A stretch of DNA of 64,000 bases from Clostridia bacterium (GCA_017531385.1 JAFXLD010000002.1:1-64000); one strand, 5' to 3'; counted from the stretch's first letter, positions 43,625 to 53,788 are shown. Notes: generated from the sequence alone by a model not told the origin. Program-made: numbers and translations.

Positions 43625-44716
43625 ATGAAACTCAGAACAGGTGAAAATATTAAAAAATTCAGAAAAGAAAAAGACATTACACAGGAACAGTTTGCTGAAA
43701 TGCTTTGTGTTTCGTGTCAGTCTGTATCAAGATGGGAATCGGGTGTGTGTTACCCTGATATCGAATTACTTCCCAGTATTGCGAAAATCCTCGGTGTTTC
43801 CGTCGATTTTCTTCTTGGTGTGAATGAATTGACTGAAAATGAAGATGTTGAAAGGTATCTTGAAAGATTTCAGAATGCAATCAGTCAGGGAAAAATCAAT
43901 GAATGTATTGAAATTGCCCGTGAAGGAGTAAGTGAATATCCTAATAATTATGTTCTTCTTGATAAACTGATGTACGCACTTTTTGTTTCGGGTGATGATG
44001 ACGGTAACATTCCCGAATGGAAAGAAAATATGGAAAAGTATGATGCTGAAATAACAGCACTCGGCGAAAGGATAATGAAATATTGTCCTGACCTGAATAT
44101 CCGTCTTGAAGCAACATCAAGACTCGCATTTAATCACTGTTTACAAGGCAGAAAAGAAATTGGCAGAAAAATATTTGAAACATTACCTCCGATGGAATAT
44201 AGCAGAGAAAGTCAAATTTGGTGGGCTCTTGAAGAGGATGAAAAATTGTCTTTTTTACAAAAAGCAATTCATAACAGTTATTATTCACTTTCATCATACT
44301 TATATTTACTTGCTAATTCAGGTGTTGTTAATGATGATACTGAATTAAAGGTTCTTATCAAGCGTATCGAACTTGATAAAATAATTTTTGACGGCAACAG
44401 ACCGAAAAACAATTGGGGGGATGCTAATAATGATTTTAATATTGCAAAAAGATATATTGCACTCGGAGAAAAAGAAAACTGTTTCAAACATCTGAAACTT
44501 GCTATAAAAGAGGCTATTGATTTTGATAACAGACCCGATGAACAAAAATTCTGTTCATTGCTTGTAGGTGAAGTTTTTGAACGAAAAACAGACTTTGAAA
44601 CATCAGATACTCGCCCTCTTTGTGAAATTCTACGTGACAAATGGCTGATTCATGATGAATTTGATTCCGTCAGAGCTTCTGATGAGTTCAAAGAAATTAT
44701 CAAATCATTAAGTTAA
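43625..44716 (+). CDS. XRE-family regulator with long helical C-terminal domain
   Basis: A 363-residue protein. An N-terminal Cro/C1-type helix-turn-helix (residues about 4-60; KKFRKEKDITQEQFAEML, VSCQSVSRWESGVCYPDI, and SVDFLLG) is followed by about 290 residues of helical, partly TPR-like sequence. The C-terminal half could sense a ligand or peptide, as in Rgg- or PlcR-like proteins, but no such family is recognised with confidence. ATG 43625 has CGGAGA upstream; a longer frame from 43592 lacks a site. It is a single-gene unit with its own promoter and terminator. The palindrome at 43552-43572 suggests autoregulation. Confidence 0.85.
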   Translation: MKLRTGENIKKFRKEKDITQEQFAEMLCVSCQSVSRWESGVCYPDIELLPSIAKILGVSVDFLLGVNELTENEDVERYLERFQNAISQGKINECIEIAREGVSEYPNNYVLLDKLMYALFVSGDDDGNIPEWKENMEKYDAEITALGERIMKYCPDLNIRLEATSRLAFNHCLQGRKEIGRKIFETLPPMEYSRESQIWWALEEDEKLSFLQKAIHNSYYSLSSYLYLLANSGVVNDDTELKVLIKRIELDKIIFDGNRPKNNWGDANNDFNIAKRYIALGEKENCFKHLKLAIKEAIDFDNRPDEQKFCSLLVGEVFERKTDFETSDTRPLCEILRDKWLIHDEFDSVRASDEFKEIIKSLS

Positions 44717-44719
44717 AGA

Positions 44720-44745
44720 AAAAGGTGTCGGAAACGACACCTTTT
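44720..44745. terminator. Terminator between the XRE gene and sdaA
   Basis: Stem AAAAGGTGTCG/CGACACCTTTT (44720-44730 with 44735-44745) around a GAAA tetraloop. Symmetry and flanking T- and A-runs allow it to act in both directions for the convergent genes. Confidence 0.85.
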
Positions 44746-44751
44746 GTTATT

Positions 44752-45954
44752 TTACTGATATAATTTAGCAAGACCGCCTTCAGAGGTTTCTCTGTAATGG
44801 TGTTTCAGGTCTTTGCCTGTCTGATACATGGTTTCTACAACAAGGTCAAATGAAATCTTTCTTGTTGAAGAAAGGAAATTTGCGAGATTCAGGGCATTAA
44901 TAGCTCTCATTGCTGCAACTGCTCCCCTTTCGATGCACGGAATCTGAACGAGTCCGCATATAGGGTCGCAGGTAAGACCAAGATGATGCTCCATTGCAAC
45001 CTCTGCTGCATATTCAATCTGGTCAATACCCATTTCAAAAAGTTCCGCAAGAGCTGCTGCTGTCATTGAACAAGCAGTTCCGATTTCAGCCTGACAGCCG
45101 CATTCAGCACCGCTGACAGACGCATTTGTCTTGACTATATTTCCGATAAGTCCGCCTACAGCAAGTGCTCTGAGAATATCTTCATCAGAAAAACGCTTTT
45201 TCTCCTGCATATACTTGAGTGCCGCCGGCATTACACTGCATGCACCGCAAGTCGGGGCTGTGACAACAGTTCCTGCCGAAGCATTCTGTTCACCTACAGC
45301 AAAAGCATAAGCACAAACTGTACGGTTTTCTCTTGTTACTTCGCTTTCATCTATATGACGCTGATTATAAAGAAACTGAGCTTTTCTTTCAACACCGAGA
45401 CCGCCTTCAAGGATACCTGATGCTTCAAGTCCCTTTTCTATACAATCTTTCATTGCATACCAGACTGCATAGAGATGATTCTTTATTTCCGGTTCATACA
45501 TAAAAACATAATCACTAAGTCTCAGATTATATTTTTTACAGAAAGATGCAATGTCAGAAAAATTGTTTTCAGGATAAACATCCGGCATTTCTGTGTATTC
45601 TTTGCCCTGAATTCTGATATCACCGCCACCTATACTCATTGCCCTCATTCGGGCAATTTCGTTACCGTTTTTATACCCTGAAAAATCGAGTGTATTTTCA
45701 TGAGGTAAATCGGTTTCAACATTGTTCCATATGATTTCAGCATCGATATTTTCAAAGGGAGAAAGAACGGCTTTGTCTGTGTGATGCCCTTTTCCTGTTT
45801 TTGATAACGAACCGTATAATGTGACAACAACTTTATCAATATCGGGATTTTCAGCGGCAAATATCATTGCCGCTTTTTCAGGTCCCATTGTGTGTGAACT
45901 TGACGGACCTTTACCGATTTTAAATACATCTGCAATTGATTTCAATTGAATCAC
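44752..45954 (-). CDS. sdaA: L-serine dehydratase, iron-sulfur dependent
   Basis: A 400-residue single-chain L-serine ammonia-lyase that turns serine into pyruvate and ammonia with a 4Fe-4S cluster. GPSSSHTMGPEKAA at residues 16-29 marks the beta domain. APTCGACSVMPAAL, GCQAEIGTACSM and LTCDPICGLVQIPCIERG supply the cluster cysteines and active-site region of the alpha domain. At 400 residues it is shorter than E. coli SdaA (454). It starts five bases after the GH95 gene on the same strand, so the two are co-transcribed. Confidence 0.94.
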   Translation of the reverse strand: MIQLKSIADVFKIGKGPSSSHTMGPEKAAMIFAAENPDIDKVVVTLYGSLSKTGKGHHTDKAVLSPFENIDAEIIWNNVETDLPHENTLDFSGYKNGNEIARMRAMSIGGGDIRIQGKEYTEMPDVYPENNFSDIASFCKKYNLRLSDYVFMYEPEIKNHLYAVWYAMKDCIEKGLEASGILEGGLGVERKAQFLYNQRHIDESEVTRENRTVCAYAFAVGEQNASAGTVVTAPTCGACSVMPAALKYMQEKKRFSDEDILRALAVGGLIGNIVKTNASVSGAECGCQAEIGTACSMTAAALAELFEMGIDQIEYAAEVAMEHHLGLTCDPICGLVQIPCIERGAVAAMRAINALNLANFLSSTRKISFDLVVETMYQTGKDLKHHYRETSEGGLAKLYQ

Positions 45955-45959
45955 CTGTA

Positions 45960-48245
45960 TCAGAGAGTATTTCCGTTGTATACAATGCGTTTATTTGCTG
46001 TATCTCCGTAAAGCTTGTAATCAGTGAGTTTGCCGTCTTTCCATTCGATATCAACTTTGATGTTACCTTTTGCACGAAGACCCTTTATACTGCCGTTTGC
46101 CCACTTATCAGGAAGTGCGGGAAGAAGATAGATTGTGTCTTCTGTTGACTGCATAAGCATTTCTGCAATACCGCTTACCGCACCAAAATTGCCGTCAATC
46201 TGGAAAGGAGGATGAGCGTCAAACATATTGGGATATGTTCCGCCGCCGCCTCTGTAATTGATTACGTACTTATTGTCAACGGGACGAAGCTGCATATCAA
46301 TAAGCTGCATTGCGTGATTGCCGTCCCACATTCTTGCCCAGAAGTTAATTTTCCAGCCAAGGCTCCAGCCTGTGCCGTTGTCGCCTCTGTATTCAAGAGT
46401 TTTACGACAAGCTTCGATGAGCTCGGGAGTTTCTTCGTGATTGATAAGTCTTGCGGGATGAAGTGCATAAAGATGTGAAATATGTCTGTGATGTGGCTCT
46501 GTCCATTCTTCGTCCTTGTACCATTCGAGAAGGTCGCCTTTTGCGCCTACCATGAACGGAAGCATTTTCGGAAGTTTTTCCTTGATTTCATCTATAACAC
46601 TGCATGATACACCGAGAATATCGGAAGCCTTGATGCAGTTGCCGAAGAGTTCCTTTATAATTGAAAGCGACATTGTTGATGTTTGAGAAACAGAACATTC
46701 TTCTTTACCGTAATAGAAGCTGTTTTCGGGTGATGTTGAGGGTGCGATAATGAGTTTCCCGTCTTTATCGGGAATAAGCATATCAAGATAGAATTCTGCA
46801 GCCTTTTTCATAATGGGATATGCTGTATCTTTCAGGAATGCCTTATCAAGAGTGTATTCATAATGCTCATAAAGATGTCTGCACAGCCAGCCTGATGACA
46901 TGGGCCAGAATGACCACTGCGAGTTACCCTGAACAGGAGTTGTCATTCTCCAGATATCGATATTGTGATGACCTGTGAAACCTCTTGCATGATAGATTTC
47001 TTTAGCAGTCTTCTCACCCGTTATGCTCATTTCTTTTACAAAATCAATGAGAGGAAGATGCATTTCGGGCATATCAATCATAAGTGTGGGGAAATAGTTC
47101 ATTTCGGTATTGATATTAACCGTGTAGTTTGAACTCCATGGGGGATTTACTCTGTGATTCCAGATTCCCTGAAGATTCATAGCCTGTGTGCCTTCTCTTG
47201 AACCTGCAATTGTAAGATATCTGCCGAAATTAAAAAGAAGACCGTAAAGCCCCATATCTTTTTTGTCGCTGTAGAACTGTGCAAGTCTCTTATCTGTGGG
47301 AACTTTTTCTTTATTATCACTTCCCAGATCAAGAGCAACTCTGTCGTAATATGACTTATAATCACAGATATGATTATTTAACACTGCTTCATAATCTTTT
47401 TCTGAAACTGTATCAAGCATTGAAAGACATGCATTCTTGAATTCTTTACCTTCAAGATTAGGATGTTTGTCAAAACCGTTAAAACTGCTTTCACAGGTAA
47501 AATACACATTCGCAGTTGTTGCACCTGAAACAACAATACAGTCGCTATTATATGTAACATTACCGTCAGCTTTAACTCTGACAGCACCTCTGAAACTCAT
47601 ACCTTTTTTGTCTTCTTCATCAGAATACTGAATATATTCATCCTTGGGAATAACGTCAACATTACTCGGTGACAATGACGGACAGATACCGTCAAGGATA
47701 AGTGCATTGTTTTCTGAAAAAACGGTGCTTCTGAGAGGAGAATTCATTCTGAGTGTAAAGTTTACGCAGTTTGCTTTATCTGCTTCAATCTTCATGACAA
47801 AAGCTTTATCAGGATGTGAAACAAATGATGTTCTTGTATATTTTACATCAGATTTTTCATATTCAACAGTATGTACTGCAGTAGAAATATCAAGCTTTCT
47901 TGAATAATTTTTAACAAATCCTTTATGACATTCAATAACAATATCGCCGAAAGGCATATATGCTTCGGAATTCATACCTTCAAAGTTATCCTGAAGGATT
48001 TCCTGTGCTTCATACAGTTTGCCCTGCATAACAAGTTCACGAGCTTTAACAAAACTGTTATAATCACACATATGCTGATATGTTTTGGGATATCCTGTCC
48101 ACAGCTGGTCATAATTCAATGAAACGGTTTCAGTCTGGGCTTTGCCGTAAACCATTGCACCGATGCTGCCGTTACCGAGAGGAAGTGCAGCAGTCCAAGC
48201 CCGTGCAGGTTTTTTGTAATAAAGTAAATGGGAATCAATACCCAT
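45960..48245 (-). CDS. Alpha-L-fucosidase, glycoside hydrolase family 95
   Basis: A 761-residue GH95 enzyme, most members of which are inverting 1,2-alpha-L-fucosidases acting on fucosylated glycans (some act on galactosides). The N-terminal beta domain has [14 protein letters not shown] (residues 21-34). The (alpha/alpha)6 barrel contains [19 protein letters not shown] with the catalytic Asn residues, and DGNFG with the catalytic Asp (D684). No signal peptide, so it works in the cytoplasm on imported oligosaccharides. AAGGAGA precedes the ATG. It is followed by sdaA in the same transcript. Confidence 0.93.
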   Translation of the reverse strand: MGIDSHLLYYKKPARAWTAALPLGNGSIGAMVYGKAQTETVSLNYDQLWTGYPKTYQHMCDYNSFVKARELVMQGKLYEAQEILQDNFEGMNSEAYMPFGDIVIECHKGFVKNYSRKLDISTAVHTVEYEKSDVKYTRTSFVSHPDKAFVMKIEADKANCVNFTLRMNSPLRSTVFSENNALILDGICPSLSPSNVDVIPKDEYIQYSDEEDKKGMSFRGAVRVKADGNVTYNSDCIVVSGATTANVYFTCESSFNGFDKHPNLEGKEFKNACLSMLDTVSEKDYEAVLNNHICDYKSYYDRVALDLGSDNKEKVPTDKRLAQFYSDKKDMGLYGLLFNFGRYLTIAGSREGTQAMNLQGIWNHRVNPPWSSNYTVNINTEMNYFPTLMIDMPEMHLPLIDFVKEMSITGEKTAKEIYHARGFTGHHNIDIWRMTTPVQGNSQWSFWPMSSGWLCRHLYEHYEYTLDKAFLKDTAYPIMKKAAEFYLDMLIPDKDGKLIIAPSTSPENSFYYGKEECSVSQTSTMSLSIIKELFGNCIKASDILGVSCSVIDEIKEKLPKMLPFMVGAKGDLLEWYKDEEWTEPHHRHISHLYALHPARLINHEETPELIEACRKTLEYRGDNGTGWSLGWKINFWARMWDGNHAMQLIDMQLRPVDNKYVINYRGGGGTYPNMFDAHPPFQIDGNFGAVSGIAEMLMQSTEDTIYLLPALPDKWANGSIKGLRAKGNIKVDIEWKDGKLTDYKLYGDTANKRIVYNGNTL

Positions 48246-48281
48246 AGTATCTCTCCTTGCTTCTATTTATTATTTTATTTA

Positions 48282-48310
48282 ATAATACATTAAGTCCGCT
48301 TCATTTTCAA
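48282..48310 (-). promoter_or_regulatory. SigA-type promoter of the GH95-sdaA operon
   Basis: On the minus strand TTGAAA (48305-48310), 17-base spacer, TATTAT (48282-48287), about 37 bases upstream of the GH95 ATG. Confidence 0.55.
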
Positions 48311-48335
48311 GATAGAAAATAAATATTTTATTTAC

Positions 48336-48364
48336 TTGCATTTTTATAATAATTGCGATAAAAT
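48336..48364 (+). promoter_or_regulatory. SigA-type promoter of the flavoprotein-cmk-ispH operon
   Basis: TTGCAT (48336-48341), 17-base spacer, TAAAAT (48359-48364), 36 bases before the ATG at 48400. Confidence 0.55.
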
Positions 48365-48399
48365 AATTAAGATACAGAATGAAAGGAAAACGTCGGAAT

Positions 48400-49629
48400 A
48401 TGTATGATGTTATTGTTATAGGCGGCGGTGCTGCAGGCTGTATGGCTGCAGGTTTTGCTGCAGAAAACGGCAGAAAAGTTCTTCTCTGCGAACGTAACGA
48501 TAAAATAGGCAGAAAGGTCATGATAACGGGCAAAGGAAGATGTAATGTTACTAATGCCTGCTCTCTTCTTAATGAGTTTATTGAAAATGTTCCCGTAAAC
48601 GGTCGTTTTTTATATGGTGCTTTGTCAAGATTTATGCCTTTTGACACAATGGACTTTTTTGAAGAAAAAGGTGTTGCACTTAAAATAGAACGAGGAAACA
48701 GAGTTTTTCCTGAGTCTGATAAAGCTGTTGAAATTGTTGATGCTCTTCACAAATTCCTGAAAGACAACGGTGTGAAAAAAGCTAAAGCAAGAATTGTAAA
48801 GTTCAACACCGAAAATAACAGAATAATTTCAGCAGAAGATGAAGACGGAAATATATATGAAGCTGAAAAATACATCATTGCAACAGGTGGAAAATCATAT
48901 CCCCTTACAGGCTCCACCGGTGACGGTTACAATCTTGCTAAACAATGCGGACACACAATAACTCAGTTAAAGCCTTCTCTTGTACCTGTCAACACATCGG
49001 ACGACTGGACAGGTTCTTTGCAAGGGCTTGCTCTCAAAAACATTGCGATTACTGTCCGGGACAATGACACATATAATGAGGTGTTTCATGATTTCGGTGA
49101 AATGTTATTTACTCATTTCGGTGTCAGTGGTCCCGTAATTCTCAGCGCAAGTTCACACATGAAAAATATGCGTGACGGAAAATATTCAATAGAAATTGAT
49201 CTTAAGCCCGGTCTTACTGATGAAAAACTTGATGCAAGAATACTCCGTGATTTCGGCGAAAATGCAAACAAATCAATAGCTAATGCACTGTCAAAGCTTC
49301 TTCCGTCTAAGATTATTCCTGTTATTGTCCGTCTGAGTGAAATTCCGACTGACATGAAAGTGAACCAGATAACAAAGGATATGCGACATGATCTTGTTTA
49401 TCTTCTCAAACATTTTACAATAAATATTGAATCATTCAGATCACTTGATGAAGCTATTGTCACTTCGGGTGGTGTGTCGGTTAAAGAAATTAATCCGAAA
49501 ACAATGCAGTCGGCATTATGCGAGAATTTATACTTTGCAGGTGAAGTTATTGATGTTGATGCTTATACGGGCGGATTCAATCTCCAGATAGCGTTTTCTA
49601 CCGGCGTTCTCGCTGGAAAATCTGTTTAA
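48400..49629 (+). CDS. BaiN/HI0933-family FAD-dependent oxidoreductase
   Basis: A 409-residue flavoprotein. The FAD dinucleotide motif is VIVIGGGAAGCMAAGFAAE near the N-terminus (residues 4-22). GRKVMITGKGRCNVTNAC and TSGGVSVKEINPKTMQS are typical of the HI0933/YhiN/BaiN family. LYFAGEVIDVDAYTGGFNLQ near the C-terminus completes the FAD site. BaiN itself takes part in bile acid 7-dehydroxylation in Clostridium scindens, but most family members have unknown roles, and no bai genes are here. ATG 48400 is favoured; the ATG at 48379 would add seven basic residues. It precedes cmk by 14 bases. Confidence 0.9.
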   Translation: MYDVIVIGGGAAGCMAAGFAAENGRKVLLCERNDKIGRKVMITGKGRCNVTNACSLLNEFIENVPVNGRFLYGALSRFMPFDTMDFFEEKGVALKIERGNRVFPESDKAVEIVDALHKFLKDNGVKKAKARIVKFNTENNRIISAEDEDGNIYEAEKYIIATGGKSYPLTGSTGDGYNLAKQCGHTITQLKPSLVPVNTSDDWTGSLQGLALKNIAITVRDNDTYNEVFHDFGEMLFTHFGVSGPVILSASSHMKNMRDGKYSIEIDLKPGLTDEKLDARILRDFGENANKSIANALSKLLPSKIIPVIVRLSEIPTDMKVNQITKDMRHDLVYLLKHFTINIESFRSLDEAIVTSGGVSVKEINPKTMQSALCENLYFAGEVIDVDAYTGGFNLQIAFSTGVLAGKSV

Positions 49630-49643
49630 TGAGGTGTGTATAA

Positions 49644-50300
49644 ATGATAAATATTGCAATTGACGGTCCTGCAGGCGCAGGAAAAAGCAGCGTAGCAAAA
49701 GCAGTCGCCGCAAAACTCGGTTTTATTTATGTTGATACAGGTGCTTTATACCGTTCAATCGGTGTAAATGCATTAAGAAATGATGTTTCAACAGATGATG
49801 CACAGGCTGTTACTGCTTTATTGCCTGAAACAAATGTTGAACTTAAATTTATTGATGGTATCCAGAGAGTTTTCCTCAACGGTGAAGATGTTTCAGAAGC
49901 AATCAGAATGCCCGAAGCTTCAATGGCGGCATCTAATGTTTCTGCTATACCTGCCGTAAGAGCGTTCCTTCTTGACTTACAGCGTGACATGGCAAAAAAT
50001 AATAATGTTATTATGGACGGAAGAGATATCGGCACAGTTATTCTTCCCTGTGCACAGTATAAGTTTTTCCTTACTGCATCTGCAGAAGTCAGAGCTGACA
50101 GAAGATTCAAAGAGCTTAAAGAAAAAGGCATTGATGTTGATTATAAGGCTCTTCTTGATGAGATAATTCAGCGTGATTACAATGATTCACACAGAGAAAC
50201 AGCTCCTCTGAAACAGGCTGATGATGCAATTCTTGTTGATTCAAGCAATATGACTCTCGAAGAAGTAACAAACGCCATAATAAGCAACATTAAGGTGTAG
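49644..50300 (+). CDS. cmk: Cytidylate kinase
   Basis: A 218-residue CMP/dCMP kinase. P-loop GPAGAGKSSVAKAVAAKLGF near residues 8-27, the LID and NMP regions with DTGALYRSIG, DGRDIGTVILP and QRDYNDSHRETAPL follow. Length is normal. A TGAGGTG site precedes the ATG. The cmk-rpsA neighbourhood is very common in Firmicutes; here rpsA is fused to ispH. The product CDP supplies nucleotide synthesis downstream of the pyr operon at 52440-58041. Confidence 0.97.
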   Translation: MINIAIDGPAGAGKSSVAKAVAAKLGFIYVDTGALYRSIGVNALRNDVSTDDAQAVTALLPETNVELKFIDGIQRVFLNGEDVSEAIRMPEASMAASNVSAIPAVRAFLLDLQRDMAKNNNVIMDGRDIGTVILPCAQYKFFLTASAEVRADRRFKELKEKGIDVDYKALLDEIIQRDYNDSHRETAPLKQADDAILVDSSNMTLEEVTNAIISNIKV

Positions 50301-50304
50301 AAAT

Positions 50305-52368
50305 ATGGAAATAATTCTTTCAGAATCTGCAGGTTTTTGTTTTGGTGTCAATAAGGCAGTTAACAAAGTGGAATCTTTGCTTTCTGCAGGAAAAAAAGTT
50401 GCCACTCTCGGGCCTCTGATTCACAATCCTGCTTATATAAGAAGTCTTGAAGAAAGAGGTACTGTCATAGTTGATAAAATTGATGATGTACCTGAAAATT
50501 ATGAGCTCGTTATTCGTGCTCACGGTGTAACGAAAGAAACGATTGAGTCATTAAAAAAATCTGATATCAGTTTTTCCGATGCAACATGTCCGTTTGTGAT
50601 GAAAATTCAGAAAATCATTGATAAAGAATCAACAGAAAATAATATTGTAATGATTGCCGGTGATGAAAAACACCCGGAAGTGATTGGCTTCAGAAGTTAT
50701 TGCAAAGGTAAATCGTTTGTTTTTAAAAACAGTGAGGAATTAACGCAATTAATTAATAACAATGAATTATTACAATCAACAGAACTGATTTATGTTGCTC
50801 AGACAACTTTCAGCACAGATGAATATAAAAAATGTTCAGAAATAATTAAAAAGTACTGTACAAATGTAAAAATATTTGATACAATATGTGATGCAACGTC
50901 AAAAAGACAAAAAGATGCTTGCAATTTATCACAAAGATGTGATATAATTATAATAATTGGTGGTCGGATAAGTTCAAACACACAAAAATTAAAAAGTGTG
51001 TGTGAAAAAAACACAAAAACTTATCTTATTGAGTCTGCTGAAGAACTAAAAAATATTGACTTCAGCGGATGTTCCGCAATTGGCGTTACGGCGGGAGCCT
51101 CAACTCCCGTCTGCATAATAAAGGAGGTAATTAAAAAAATGTCCGAACTTGTAAACAACATTGAATCTGCTGAAGCTGTTGGACAGGCTGTCGCTGATTC
51201 AGACATGTCTTTCGAGGAAGCACTCGAAGAATCATTAAAAAGTCTTAATTCCGATCAGAAGGTAGTTGGCACTGTTCTTCGTGTAACTCCTACTGAAATT
51301 CAGGTAGATATAGGCAGAAAGCAGACAGGTATCATTCCTTATGATGAGTACAGTGCTGATCCTACAGCTGACCCTGCAAAGGAAGTTAAAGTTGGTGACG
51401 AGCTTAATCTTATCATCATGAAGACTAATGATGCAGATGGTTTCATCACTCTGTCCAAAAAACGTTATGATGCTCAGTCAAACTGGGCTAACATCGCAGC
51501 AGCAAAAGATAACGGTGAAGTTCTTACAGGTAATGTTACAGAAATCCTTCCCAAGGGTGTTATTGTCTTTACAAACAGTATAAGAGTCTTTATTCCCGCA
51601 TCACAGGCTACCCTTTCAAGAAACGAAAAGCTTGAAGATCTTCTCGGCAAGTCAGTAAGCTTCAGAATTATTGACGTTGACAACAGAAGAAGAAGAGTTG
51701 TCGGCTCAATCAGTTCTGTTCTTCGTGAAGAACGTAAAGCATCAAGAGATGCTTTTTGGTCACAGGTTGAAGTTGGTCAGAAATATAACGGCACTGTTGT
51801 TTCTCTCACAGAGTTTGGTGCTTTTGTTGAACTTGCACCCGGAGTACAGGGACTTTGCCATAAATCAGAACTTTCATGGAATCGCATCAAGCATCCTTCA
51901 GAAGTTGTTGCAATCGGCGATACACTTGAAGTTTCTATCAAAAATATTGATGCTGAAAATAAGAAGATTTCTCTCGGCTTCAAGAAGATTGAAGACAGTC
52001 CTTGGGAAATTCTCAGAAGAGACTACCCCGTTGGCTCAACAATTGACGTTCAGGTTGTCAGCCTTACAACATTCGGTGCTTTTGCACAGATTATTCCTCA
52101 CATTCAGGGTCTTATTCACATTTCACAGATTGCAAATCACAGAGTTGAGAAGCCTCAGGACGAGCTCAACATCGGCGATACAGTAAAGGTTATGATTACT
52201 AATATCGACTTTGAAAAGAAGCATGTAAGTCTTTCTATAAGAGCTCTTCTTGCTCCCGAAGAAACAGAAGCTGTAGAAGCAGCAGAAGATGAAATTCCCG
52301 AAGGAACAGCAGTACCTATCGAAGAACTTCTTGCTAAAGCTGAAGCAGCAGAAGCTACTGAAGAATAA
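50305..52368 (+). CDS. ispH-rpsA: IspH (LytB) fused to ribosomal protein S1
   Basis: A 687-residue fusion. Residues 1-278 are IspH, the 4Fe-4S enzyme making isopentenyl and dimethylallyl diphosphate: AGFCFGVNKAV (Cys 1), GPLIHNPAYI, DATCPFVMKIQ (Cys 2), TICDATSKRQ (Cys 3). Residues 279-687 hold four S1 RNA-binding repeats, beginning near QKVVGTVLRV, GEVLTGNVTEI, GQKYNGTVVSL and GSTIDVQVVSL, then an acidic Ala/Glu tail. Such fusions are known in Clostridia. AAGGAGG with ATG 51139 lies at the junction, in frame, so S1 might also be made alone. It ends at the terminator at 52390. Confidence 0.95.
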   Translation: MEIILSESAGFCFGVNKAVNKVESLLSAGKKVATLGPLIHNPAYIRSLEERGTVIVDKIDDVPENYELVIRAHGVTKETIESLKKSDISFSDATCPFVMKIQKIIDKESTENNIVMIAGDEKHPEVIGFRSYCKGKSFVFKNSEELTQLINNNELLQSTELIYVAQTTFSTDEYKKCSEIIKKYCTNVKIFDTICDATSKRQKDACNLSQRCDIIIIIGGRISSNTQKLKSVCEKNTKTYLIESAEELKNIDFSGCSAIGVTAGASTPVCIIKEVIKKMSELVNNIESAEAVGQAVADSDMSFEEALEESLKSLNSDQKVVGTVLRVTPTEIQVDIGRKQTGIIPYDEYSADPTADPAKEVKVGDELNLIIMKTNDADGFITLSKKRYDAQSNWANIAAAKDNGEVLTGNVTEILPKGVIVFTNSIRVFIPASQATLSRNEKLEDLLGKSVSFRIIDVDNRRRRVVGSISSVLREERKASRDAFWSQVEVGQKYNGTVVSLTEFGAFVELAPGVQGLCHKSELSWNRIKHPSEVVAIGDTLEVSIKNIDAENKKISLGFKKIEDSPWEILRRDYPVGSTIDVQVVSLTTFGAFAQIIPHIQGLIHISQIANHRVEKPQDELNIGDTVKVMITNIDFEKKHVSLSIRALLAPEETEAVEAAEDEIPEGTAVPIEELLAKAEAAEATEE
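51121..51141 (+). promoter_or_regulatory. Internal ribosome binding site at the IspH-S1 junction
   Basis: AAGGAGGT at 51121-51128 is followed after 10 bases by an in-frame ATG (51139), which starts MSELVNNIES, exactly where the S1 part begins. Translation there would give a free 409-residue S1. The gap is slightly longer than the usual 5-9. Confidence 0.6.
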
Positions 52369-52389
52369 TTAAATAAGCAACAAAAACTT

Positions 52390-52414
52390 AAACCACCGGG
52401 CTGACCGGTGGTTT
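52390..52414 (+). terminator. Terminator between ispH-rpsA and pyrI
   Basis: Stem AAACCACCGG/CCGGTGGTTT (52390-52399 with 52405-52414), 5-base loop, followed by TCTGTT. The same AAACCACCGG/CCGGTGGTTT core appears in the hairpin at 108-132. The T-run is short in both directions. Confidence 0.75.
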
Positions 52415-52439
52415 TCTGTTACTAATAAGTACAAATATA

Positions 52440-52874
52440 TTATTTTATATCTCCCTGTTTTTTGCATTTTGATTCACAATAAATACATCTGTATACAAGG
52501 TTTTCTCTATCAGTAAGTTTAAATATATTCGGCAATTCCTGTTCAATTGAGGTTATACACCTGGGGTTTGTGCATTTGATTATACCGACAATCTTTTCAG
52601 GCGGTTCAATATGTTTTCTTTTAACGACAGTGCCATCTTCAATTATACTCACAGTAACACCGGGTGCAAGATAACCGAGAACATCAAGATTAATATCAAT
52701 AGGTTCGCATATTTTCAGTATATCTTTCTTTCCCATTTTTACACTGTCTGCATTCTTGATAATAGCAACCTGACACTCAAGCTTGTCGAGATTAAGAGCT
52801 TTGTAAATTTCCATTGCTCCGCCAGCCTGAATATGGTCAAGGACAACTCCGTTTGTAATTGTATTAAGAATCAT
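52440..52874 (-). CDS. pyrI: Aspartate carbamoyltransferase regulatory subunit
   Basis: A 144-residue PyrI. The N-terminal allosteric domain includes GVVLDHIQAGGAMEIYKAL, and the C-terminal zinc domain has the four ligand cysteines: CTNPRC, then YRCIYC (about residues 109-138). It binds CTP/UTP/ATP and tunes PyrB. It follows pyrB by one base and is the last gene of the pyr operon. Regulated class B ATCase is found in Clostridia, unlike Bacillus, which has unregulated PyrB. Confidence 0.95.
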   Translation of the reverse strand: MILNTITNGVVLDHIQAGGAMEIYKALNLDKLECQVAIIKNADSVKMGKKDILKICEPIDINLDVLGYLAPGVTVSIIEDGTVVKRKHIEPPEKIVGIIKCTNPRCITSIEQELPNIFKLTDRENLVYRCIYCESKCKKQGDIK

Positions 52875-52875
52875 A

Positions 52876-53787
52876 TCATTCCACCCCCAATAACTTCATT
52901 ATAAGAGCCATTCTGATATATTTACCGTTGAGAGCCTGTTCAAAATAGCAAGCTCTTGGGTCGTTATCAATTTCAACTGAAATTTCATTTACTCTGGGCA
53001 ACGGATGAAGAATGGAAAGGTCGTCTTTTGCCTTTGAAAGCTTTGACATATTGAGAATATAAGTGTCTTTGAGTCTGAGATAATCTTCTTCGTTGAAGAA
53101 TCTTTCTCTCTGTACTCTTGTCATATAAAGAATGTCAAGCTCGGGAATTGCTTCTTCAAGACTTCTTGTTTCAACATATTCAATATTACTCTTATCAAGT
53201 TCCTGCTTAATGTATGAGGGAACTTTAAGCTCATCAGGTGAGATAAGAACAAACTTGATATTGTTGTATCTTGCCATAGCACCGATAAGAGAATGAACTG
53301 TTCTGCCGAATTTAAGGTCACCGCAAAGACCTACAACAAGATTATCAAATCTTCCCTTCTCCCTGTTGATTGTAAGAAGGTCGGTAAGTGTCTGTGTGGG
53401 ATGATTATGACCGCCGTCACCTGCATTAATGATGGGAACAAGAGAGTGCATTGATGCAACAAGTGGTGCACCTTCTTTAGGATGACGCATTGCAATTATA
53501 TCTGCATATCCGCTGCATACTCTTACTGTATCGGCAACACTTTCACCTTTTGATGCTGATGAATTGTCTGAAGATGCAAAACCGAGAACATTACCTCCAA
53601 GCTCATACATCGCAGCTTCAAAGCTTAGTCTTGTTCTTGTTGATGCCTCATAAAAGAGTGTAGCAAGTTTTTTGCCCTTACATTTTTCTGAATATTTTGC
53701 AGGATTTGCAATTATATCTTTTGCTACAACGATAAGCTCATCAATTTCCTGTGTTGTAAGCTCTTTTATATCAATAAGGCTTCTCAT
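52876..53787 (-). CDS. pyrB: Aspartate carbamoyltransferase catalytic subunit
   Basis: A 303-residue PyrB joining carbamoyl phosphate and aspartate. The carbamoyl-phosphate site is [13 protein letters not shown] (STRTR) and [20 protein letters not shown] and HPLPRVNEI follow. ATG 53787 is used since AGGTG lies six bases upstream; the GTG three codons earlier is weaker. It overlaps the end of pyrE by two bases. Confidence 0.97.
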   Translation of the reverse strand: MRSLIDIKELTTQEIDELIVVAKDIIANPAKYSEKCKGKKLATLFYEASTRTRLSFEAAMYELGGNVLGFASSDNSSASKGESVADTVRVCSGYADIIAMRHPKEGAPLVASMHSLVPIINAGDGGHNHPTQTLTDLLTINREKGRFDNLVVGLCGDLKFGRTVHSLIGAMARYNNIKFVLISPDELKVPSYIKQELDKSNIEYVETRSLEEAIPELDILYMTRVQRERFFNEEDYLRLKDTYILNMSKLSKAKDDLSILHPLPRVNEISVEIDNDPRACYFEQALNGKYIRMALIMKLLGVE

Positions 53788-53788
53788 A

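Noticed and set aside
51671..52186. A 171-codon plus-strand frame inside ispH-rpsA
   Set aside because: It is a frame shift of the S1 repeats; the leucine and serine excess reflects repeated GAA, CTT and TCA codons of the real frame.
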